Source of the DNA: Tetmemena sp. SeJ-2015
Lineage: Eukaryota > Ciliophora > Spirotrichea > Sporadotrichida > Oxytrichidae
Direction: 5' to 3'
DNA length: 64,000 nucleotides
Assembly: GCA_027382625.1 (NCBI GenBank)
Contig: JAJKFJ010022716.1
Span: 33,931-97,930, forward strand
A program made the translations under genes and the position numbers. Shown here piece after piece: positions 57,301-64,000 of this stretch; positions within the stretch are counted from its first letter, which is position 1, and each line of letters opens with the position of its first letter. Below the pieces are notes generated by a model that searched no databases, was not told the origin of the DNA, and worked only from the letters and a program-made list of their open reading frames with translations.

Positions 57301-60034
57301 TTATAAAATTCCCAAAGCTTTTTGGGGGAAACATAAAAAATCCCTTATTAATAAAAGATTTTATAAAATTTGAATATTTAAGTTAATAATACATTGTTTT
57401 ACCCTCAGTGTTTAATTTTAGATTTTATATCTTATGATTGCTCTTTGTAGTCTCTAAAAATAAAGGGAATTAAAGGGCTCCCGGCATATAAAAGATATAC
57501 AAAGACGCAACAGCCAAGGCCTTTGCGTCTTTGTCTACCAGCCGAATAGGGAACTAATCATGTGGCACCTCCGCTACCTCACACTCTGCGCAGAAGCCCC
57601 CATCCAGCTTATGCGTATCTTCAAAAAATAGCCTAAAAGGTTAAAAAATAAAATAGAGTAGCGTCGATCCGAGAGCCTGACTCTCTCCAGCTGCATGACT
57701 AAGTGTATGCCCATAGATTATGTCCATTCATGCCTATAAGGATCAGGAGGATGAACGGGAGACTACTCACCTTTCATTAACTCTCAAATAAGCTGCTACG
57801 ATCACATTCTCCTCATGGCTTAGGCTTCCTTAATATCTTGCCGCATTTAAGCACTCACTTTCTAGCCAACGAAGTACCAAATCTGAGAGCCTTGAAGGAA
57901 TGGGCGACCGGTGCCTAGTGCGAGTCGGATGCGTACTTAAATTAACTTTCTAATAAAATACTTGCTATACAAATAATATTAAGAGATCTTTGATAACTCC
58001 TTAATTATATAAGAAATAAAACTTGAAGATAAGTTTAAATAGCAAATCTTCAGAGTTTCTGCACAATAAGCCTTACAACTAATTTTCTCATTCGGATTAA
58101 ATAATTTATCATCTCTAAGTGATAAATTCAACTTGGCACGGTTTAAGTATTAGTCACCTACTCTTCCAAATCATCCCAAGCGAATTTGGTACCGCTCACA
58201 AGTCTAAGATATAAGCTTTCCATCATAGTGTATTTTGCTTATTATTAAATTTGGGCCAGAATATTTAAGGCTGCTTAAGCTTTGAAGAGCATTTGAAACA
58301 TGGCGGTGCAAGCTAATGCAACACCACCAAATTTTTAAAGTATGTGCGGTCCCGGGTTCTCGTGCGGTGCTGGTACCTCACGTGCGGATCCGGTACCGCA
58401 CGTGCGGTGGGGGACTCAGGGCCCGTAAAATCTTACTTTCCGCCCTCCTCTAAAATTTCAGACTTATTGTTTTTATTTGACGAGGCTCAGTAATAAATCA
58501 CAGAGGAAGATTCCTCGGAGTTTGAGGAATAATTTTAAATTTTCATTATAAATTGTCTTTCGGAAAGCTTCACCACTGGTTTAACTAAAGTAACTTTGAA
58601 AATAACTAATGAATTAGAATTAAATTTTGTATTAACTTTTTTGCCCACGGCTAAATATGACCAGACCATAAAGAGCAAATAAAGTTCAGTAAATATTTTT
58701 TAAATTAAGAGATATTTAAATAAGGTTTAAGATATCGAAACTTCCTACCAATCCTTTGGAATTCCTCCTAAATATAGAGCCAAGCATATAAAAAAAATAT
58801 GTTGTATGCCTTTGTATATTTTTAGCTAATAGACTGGTATGTTTAGGTGTTCAGGGTTTTTAAAAAGAGCCAAGATAAAACTTTCTTCCAAGCAGTTAGT
58901 CTCTTGGACAGGTATGTGGTTTAAAGCGTAGATATTTTGAATTGTAATCTATACTTTAATATCGTTTTTCGTTTTGAATGATCCTGAAAAATCGGTAGAA
59001 GAAGGATAGGAAGAGATAGACTTCCACTTAGCGGGCTTGACTTGCCTCTGGATCAGCTCTAAGCTCGAAGATGTCAAGCCTATTTTCATGCGTCAGTTAC
59101 TTAAGGATGCATTTTTATTTATGCGGGCCATGGTAAATTAGATTTACTTTATATTGGAGCAGCATATTTATATTACTATGAATGAATACTCTCAGCAGCA
59201 AGTGTTGGATATGGAGTTGAGAATATATAAAGTGCTCCGATGGAGGGTCAACGAGATCACTCCCTATGAGGCAACCATGATCAATCTCAAAAAATTTCTC
59301 TTTGTCGATCTCAAAGTCAAATATCTAATAAATATGTTTAGTGAGCTTTCGAATATTGTAACAAATTGGATGAAGAACAAACGATAGAAGTTGAGAATAT
59401 CATAACTGCTTTGTGCTACGCAAGCGCCATTAATTTGAAGATTTCAGCAGTCAATAAGGAGGTTATGAGCTGCGCTTTGATTAATTTAGGACTATAGCTG
59501 CTAGCATAGAAATATTCATCTCCCTCACCACCATCTAAAGAGGAATAAATCACTGGCCTAACAACAAGTAAATTAGTTATACATATTCATTTATACTTTA
59601 AACAGAGAGTAAAGCCAATTTAAAAAGCAAAGATGCTGAATCTCAAACTCTATAGCTCAATAAGGTTAAAGCTGCGATGAAAAAATTCGCTTGGGACCTA
59701 AATATCACTCATTTAAAAATATATAATCCTTCATCATATAATTTAAATTTGTAAATAGTTAAAATTCCTCCCTTCCTCATACTGTGGAAAAGAAGATGAG
59801 TATAAATAGGAGTATTTTACTAATATTTAATATGAATGAGGGGAATAATAAATAATTTACTTAACTACTAGGGCAAATACAGACTGGGGAATAACCTCTA
59901 AATCTCTTTCCCACTACTCATCGAAATTCACGATCTCGCCCTCTCACTTAAAGAAAGCTAGTGAGCAACTTAGCCCAACAGATTAGCAAAATTAAACTGA
60001 AAGTCATTGTCCGAACACCTCTAATGATAATTGA
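54372..60034 (+). CDS. Cyclin, interrupted by IESs and a 3.2-kb transposon
   Basis: ATG at 54372 (MDDQRRKTVNNQGVTATNFM), TGA 60032-60034. A basic, Ser-rich N-terminal region of about 200 residues ends in SLEQVIVDLMTTDYKVKS, where the transposon is inserted, and resumes as YFPPSSKISDLLFLFDEAQQ. The cyclin box follows: LIDWYVQVFRVFKKSQDKTF, FQAVSLLDRYV, HLAGLTCLWISSKLEDVKPI, then YSQQQVLDMELRIYKVLRWR and TALCYASAINLKISA from the second fold. This matches the CDK-binding cyclin fold (A/B/E-like). The C-terminus is Ser-rich (WGITSKSLSHYSSKFTIS). At least seven ordinary IESs interrupt it (for example about 54540-54640, 54765-54870, 58530-58800, 58920-58985, 59115-59150). It should activate a CDK; the subclass cannot be fixed by eye. 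Confidence 0.85.
55754..56209 (+). CDS. Open frame inside the transposon, unknown
   Basis: 151 codons without any stop even by the standard code (ATG 55754): a hydrophobic start (VSGYILGGLGLFSPLILTLN), then ALASRSYWTYFFHWGEVLMF and a Lys/Phe-rich AT-coded tail. GC content over the first 300 bp is above the surroundings. It could be part of an element-encoded protein or captured sequence; the Lys-rich tail looks like read-through. No homology recognised. Confidence 0.3.
   Translation: MLDHLYYSDVTWHLRVSGYILGGLGLFSPLILTLNHKGFHAYRYLLTVTEFNEVAIEGPLEFFSPHGYPTALASRSYWTYFFHWGEVLMFPGKTFGGSLFKIRLNLKKFKKNFKSQSFKGELIKKFVELIFLFRNYLCKTMFLFLIIQIIL
57480..57935 (-). pseudogene. GC-richer coding-like island inside the transposon
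   Basis: About 450 bp with much higher GC than the surrounding element. The minus strand reads DTHKLDGGFCAECEVAEVPH, PIRLVDKDAKALAVASLY and, upstream in other frames, ERVRLSDRRYSILFF and TGRPFLQGSQIWYFVGQKVS. The frame changes several times. It may be a broken transposase or a captured gene fragment; the Cys pair (CAEC) could be part of a zinc motif. Unassigned. Confidence 0.35.
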
Positions 60035-60654
60035 AGGACACTAATATTGCTAAACTAGAAATATTGAAACATAGTATTTAAGTTATATATTGATTATGTA
60101 ATATTATCGTTCACAAAATCATAAAATAGAAAATATGAGGAAGTCCCTCTATATAGTATACAAATTGAATTTAGATAAATTTGTTAGCCTTGTAAATTAT
60201 ATAACTCAATATAATAAGAGGAGGAGTTATAAATCCTCATTAGTAAAGCAGCATCTAGGATTTTTATATATAATTCACATAATTTATTATAAATTTATCT
60301 TTATCTCCTATTTTTAGACCATTAGAAAAAGACTACCGAAAGATTGAGATATATAAATTTGGAAATGTAATTTGCAAATTTATGGAAATTAAATAGGACA
60401 CTATGATAAGCTGATTTCTCAAACCTCTCATCCTTGGCTGATAAAGAGAACTTGAAGAAACCTAGCTCCTTCATAGATAAACATATTCGCACAAAATCTA
60501 ATTGAATTACCATAAAAATTTCATTAGACTTTATATTATGGTGAGATTTGAGTTGGACTATCTGGCACACTGATGTTATAATTAGCTTAGAAAGAATTCA
60601 CTACTGCATCATTCAAATGTCATCAGTGCGAGAGAGGGTCCCTCTTCAAGTTAT
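60035..60654. other. AT-rich spacer with weak open frames
   Basis: Between the cyclin stop and the 60-aa protein gene. A minus-strand frame around 60430-60540 (FVRICLSMKELGFFKFSLSA) is open but unsupported by context. No repeat or RNA gene seen. Confidence 0.4.
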
Positions 60655-60837
60655 TCAGAGTTCACCTCTTGCGACCTTTCTGTCGAAGTCGATCTTGCCG
60701 AAGTACTTGTTGTAGGTAGTTCTAATCTGGTATTGTCTGACAGCTGCCAAGGTTCCACCCAATAGGATGTAGGCGTGAGCTGGCTTGTCAACGATGAAGT
60801 TGATCACCTTCTTCTAGAGAGCACCTCCTCCGGACAT
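60655..60837 (-). CDS. 60-aa one-helix membrane protein, highly expressed type
   Basis: Minus strand, ATG 60835-60837 (MSGGGALQKKVINFIVDKPA), TGA 60655-60657, no IES. One hydrophobic segment (HAYILLGGTLAAVRQYQI) is followed by a basic amphipathic tail (TTYNKYFGKIDFDRKVARGE). Codons are strongly C-ending (ATC, TTC, AAC, AAG, GTC), unlike neighbours, which suggests high expression. Size, single helix and composition resemble small inner-mitochondrial-membrane subunits of respiratory complexes or ATP synthase; this is inference. Confidence 0.75.
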
Positions 60838-60980
60838 TCTTTCTCTTAATTATTATTTATTAAAATTATAATTCTCAACCCCAACCTGCAAATAATTAAT
60901 CGCTCTACCTTTAAAATATTAGGTTTGATTAATCACTACTCACACACTCACAATATCATTTGAATATTAATCTTAGAGAC

Positions 60981-63451
60981 TCAGAATGAATTAGGTTGGC
61001 GAGAGCTCTAGCCAGCTCCCCCAATAGTGTCTTATTTTTTATCTGCTTCTTCTAGAATGTCTAAAAGCATATCATAGCACATGCTCTTTATTTGATTTAC
61101 TATTTCCACCTACTTAGATTTATCCGACACCAAAGATTGCAATTTAGAAGGAAGAGCATGTTAGTTCTTCTAAAAGTAAGGATTCATCAGCTGAACGATC
61201 TACTTATTTGAAAACTGGGACTGTGTTGAACTTGAAGGGATTGAAGTAGATTAAGTAGAGAGGTGCTTAGAATGATTCTAACTCGTCTGCTGAGAGGGGT
61301 TCAAAGGCTAAGCATAGGGCTAAAGCTATCTAAGCGGTAACATTCCAGAGGGACTATGATTTTGCCTGCTGAAGTTTTGAAGGGGACTCGGGGATCGCGA
61401 TCTCACAATATCTTCAGAATCAAATTTATAAGAGATAATAGACAAGATTTAATTATCAAACTAAGTTCTCTGTTCATACAATTTATGGAGAACAACTTTG
61501 CTCTTTTATATTTCTAGTCTAGCATTATTAAGCAAGTACTGCTGCAGTTTCTTATTTTCTATTTTTCTCTCTACAATAGTAACTATCTTCCAATGATTAA
61601 AGGAAACCTAGTGATGTCTAATTAAGGACTTCTGATTTATCTCTTTCAACCTAGTAAAGATCTTGAGGAATTTCATTTGCTCTCGATAGCTTTAGTCTTT
61701 TACCTTTGTCTCAGCTTAGAGAGCATACATTTCAGTATCTGTTTTCCAAATCCTAAGTGCTTCTCTTAAAGGCCCTGCTACTCTTTTCATAATAAGTATA
61801 AGAGCTTGACTGACTTATGCATTTTGCACCCTTATTGCTCTCTAATGGTCTGAATTTAAAGCATAAAAGTGCCCTCCATTAGTTTTGATGGTCTCTTGTA
61901 ACTACTGCTGATTGTCAAAATTCATGTTCTACTTGTTAGTGACCTACCTGTAATTAGATTATCTCCGAGAGGATAGATCGTTAATGTATTGGTTTTCATT
62001 TGCAAATTGAATGCTGTTTTCACTCTGAAGTCTCATGAGGCGTCCGAAGTCTTTATTAGGTGAGTGTAAGATTTGCTCAAACAGATCATACTGATAAGGA
62101 AGTTATTCCAAATCAGCTGATGGGTTGGTAAAGTTGTAATCTAATAGCAAAGCATTTAAACTTACTTAAATCCATGTTGCTAGTCCTACCCTTAGTCTTA
62201 TTATTTATCAACCCTTGCTTCTTCTAATTAGAGATAGTTTCTTGCTCATCTTCATCACATATGTTCTCAGTGTTAGAGCTCTGATTCAAAATCTGCTATC
62301 TGTAATCTTTAGATTACTGTCTGCGGTGGTTACTAAAATCTTAGTCACCTTCTTTGAAATTAATGTAGCTTTAGAGATACTTAGAAAATTGAATTCTCAT
62401 TTTCCAGTTCACAAAAGAATTGGCAAGTCTTCTTGATTTGTACCTAAAAAGGCAACCAATAGCCTTTCTCATTACAAGCTCTCTATCTCTTAGAAATTCA
62501 CTCTCGCTATGAGTAATAGAGTTGCTCTGCAATTCGTTTACCCATCTCGTCTAGGCTATAATCTAAACTGAGCTCCTTCTTGCGAGAGAAAAGAAACGCC
62601 ATCTCTCAAAGTAAGTCCTAGCTCTATCTTTATTATGATGCTTCATCCAAGAGAGAATCATTTACATCGCCCTACCTTACTTCATTAATTGATCAGAGAG
62701 CAAATAAGGAGTTGAATAATTTTACAGTTGCTATTGCAAGGCTTAAAAGGGATTAGATTAAACAGTGTTGGGCTTAACTGACTGAGATTATGATATGTTA
62801 AGAGGGTGGGAAATGTTGTTTAATTCATTTCTGAAGCTTTAATTAGTTAAATTCTATTGAAAGCTGGAATCATTTCCGAACTATAAAGTAGAATCCTCAT
62901 GAGGATAAGATTGGTCTTGACGATTAAGAGTCCCTAATTGTCTGTTTGATTTAGGTGGCTTTTAATTTTGATTGATAATTATATTTGCTAAAGAATCCTC
63001 TCCTTCATCTGGTTCTTGATGTTTCAACTGTGTTTTAGCTCTCTTTAAGCTGAGAGAAGACTGTTTATTCTTTGGCTATAATTTCCGAGTCTTGGATTTC
63101 TTCAGTCCAAGTTCATTACTTGAATTTTTCTTCTGTACCTTTAAATTAATCAAGTCCTATTACTACTAAGGCTAATTTATCATTGAATACCTTCCTCCAA
63201 AAGGACTTAGCTTCTGATTCGCTGCTTATTTTTTCTCCAGGCTTTTTTGGAATAGAACTTGAATTCCCTCATTGATTTTCATCTTTTCGCTCCCTTCTTC
63301 ACTCATTTAAGATGTGAGTCCCACATTTCTAGACTTTATTATGCTAGTTCTTTAGCTCGGCTAATTTGAATTCTCTCTCTTAGTAGACTTAGAAGCACGC
63401 TTTGAGCCCTTCAAGGATTTCTTCCCTTTCTTTTTTATTGTAGGAACCCAT
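60981..63451 (-). CDS. Long coiled-coil hypothetical protein
   Basis: Minus strand, ATG 63449-63451 (MGSYNKKEREEILEGLKACF, a possible N-myristoylation site), TGA 60981-60983. Blocks: FKLAELKNQHNKVQKCGTHI, EKISSESEAKSFWRKVFNDK, a Ser/Lys-rich middle, DRARTYFERWRFFSLARRSS, repeated W-containing helices (ALRIWKTDTEMYALQAETKV; RHHQVSFNHWKIVTIVERKI) and the C-terminus NKQIVQLMNPYFQKNQHALP ... DMLLDILEEADKK. The RxxFxxW and W-spaced helices resemble SFI1/centrin-binding-type repeats seen in basal-body proteins, which is inference. Several IESs (about 63310, 63270, 62150-62210, 61940). Confidence 0.65.
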
Positions 63452-63811
63452 TTGAAATGAAATTTTTATGAAATCAAATTAAATATACTATTTAATTTGG
63501 GAAAGTTAATTCTTCAAAAATATTGCTTACCTACCGCGGCTGAATAATCCTTTGATCAACAAAATATTAATCCTATATGTCCTGATCACAAATAATATTA
63601 GCCTCTGACTCTTAATATACTATAATATTGTACGATTAGAAAAGTTTGATCGCAGTTATGGAAAATAAATAAGAGCGATTTCGAGCTTATGCCCAATATT
63701 ATATAATTATTACCAATGCTTAAAACCCCAAAACCTGTGATTTTATATTCAGTGTAGTTATAGTGATTATTAGAGTGCTTGTACTTATATCTAATTAGGT
63801 CTTATGCATAT
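63452..63811. other. AT-rich spacer
   Basis: No supported gene; AT-rich sequence upstream of the coiled-coil gene. Confidence 0.5.
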
Positions 63812-64000
63812 ATGGCTCAAGCCTACATCATCATCCTATGCATGCATCACACGTAGCCTAAGCGTATAGTCTGCTCCCACTTCCTCATGCTGATCGTCCA
63901 CATCTGTCTGATCTCTGTCTCAGTCATCGCGCTCATGATCTCTCCGACTCTTTTCACCAGTTGCTGCCTACAAGCTCAACTCAGATGCATCTTACTTGTT
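63812..64000 (+). CDS. Partial hydrophobic ORF at window end
   Basis: An ATG at 63812 opens a frame to the end of the window without TGA: MAQAYIIILCMHHTQPKR, then two hydrophobic stretches (FLMLIVHICLISVSVIALMI). GC content rises sharply here. The minus strand also reads as hydrophilic protein over part of it (SRRDHERDD; TDVDDQHEEVGADYTLRLRV), so the strand is uncertain. Truncated by the window end. Confidence 0.35.

Larger units (their letters stand above)
55223..58424. mobile_element. 3.2-kb TIR transposon inserted in the cyclin gene
   Basis: The ends are inverted copies beginning GGGCCCTGAGTCCCCCACCG (55223 rightwards, 58424 leftwards). The outer 100 bp is strikingly GC-rich with internal GCACGTGC and GGTACC palindromes and is almost identical at both ends. 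A second, diverged inverted block (AAGCTTATATCTTAGA ... GGTACCAAATTCG) lies at about 55440-55500 and 58180-58225, so the TIRs reach about 290 bp. The flanking 8-bp duplication GTAAAATC is perfect. The interior is AT-rich with a plus-strand frame at 55754-56209 and a GC-richer coding-like island at 57480-57935; no DDE transposase motif was recognised. An 8-bp duplication is seen in hAT, P and Merlin types among others; superfamily unassigned. Confidence 0.9.
55215..58432. other. 8-bp target duplication / pointer GTAAAATC around the transposon
   Basis: GTAAAATC occurs at 55215-55222 and 58425-58432, exactly abutting the element ends. Deleting the element plus one copy joins DYKVKS to YFPPSSKISD in frame, so the duplication can act as an IES pointer. 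Confidence 0.9.

Overview
This window is germline (micronuclear) DNA of a spirotrich ciliate of the Oxytricha/Stylonychia/Tetmemena type. Three observations support this. (1) TAA and TAG occur throughout conserved domains and read as Gln, and TGA is the only convincing stop; this excludes Euplotes and the standard code. (2) Nearly every gene is cut by short AT-rich segments that break the frame. Removing each segment together with one copy of a 2-8 bp direct repeat at its ends restores conserved protein sequence exactly, which is the signature of internal eliminated sequences (IESs) and their pointers. (3) Transposon-like elements with terminal inverted repeats, low-complexity tracts and an uninterrupted, possibly germline-limited ORF sit between or inside the genes. 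I followed MDS order by eye; every gene I could follow is unscrambled (same strand, linear order). I found one clear spliceosomal intron, in TMEM107. Because of the code and the IESs, ordinary ORF calls show only fragments, so the CDS spans given here are germline spans that include IESs.

Layout. 0-5.6 kb: AT-rich DNA with a gene 3' end (1.1-1.6 kb), a 797-bp inverted-repeat element with a 9-bp target duplication (2.1-2.9 kb), a Cys/His-cluster gene (2.9-3.8 kb) and a small unknown ORF (4.4-4.9 kb). 5.6-8.2 kb: plus-strand unknown genes. 8.2-14.4 kb: a large TBC (Rab-GAP) gene, minus strand. 14.8-19.8 kb: two RCC1-repeat genes flanking a lysine/acid-rich gene, all minus. 19.8-25.2 kb: small genes, including a signal-peptide membrane protein and a secreted Cys-rich protein. 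25.3-35.6 kb, all minus: a vWA-domain protein, CNOT10 (CCR4-NOT), a divergent COQ7-like protein and the U2AF large subunit. 35.8-47.7 kb: unknown genes, TMEM107 (ciliary transition zone), long coiled-coil proteins and a one-pass surface protein. 48.0-50.8 kb: an AT-rich acidic gene.

50.8-53.0 kb: a 470-codon ORF without any IES, followed by about 720 bp of TTA/ATT repeat. 54.4-60.0 kb: a cyclin gene whose coding sequence carries a 3.2-kb inverted-repeat transposon. An 8-bp target duplication (GTAAAATC) flanks it, and removing the element plus one copy restores the reading frame, so the transposon behaves as an oversized IES. 60.6-63.5 kb: a compact 60-aa protein gene and a coiled-coil gene, both minus. 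The last 200 bases hold an open hydrophobic frame that runs off the end.

The genes do not form a pathway. They are an ordinary mixture of housekeeping and ciliary genes, each presumably destined for its own macronuclear nanochromosome. The coherent system here is the programmed DNA elimination architecture itself.
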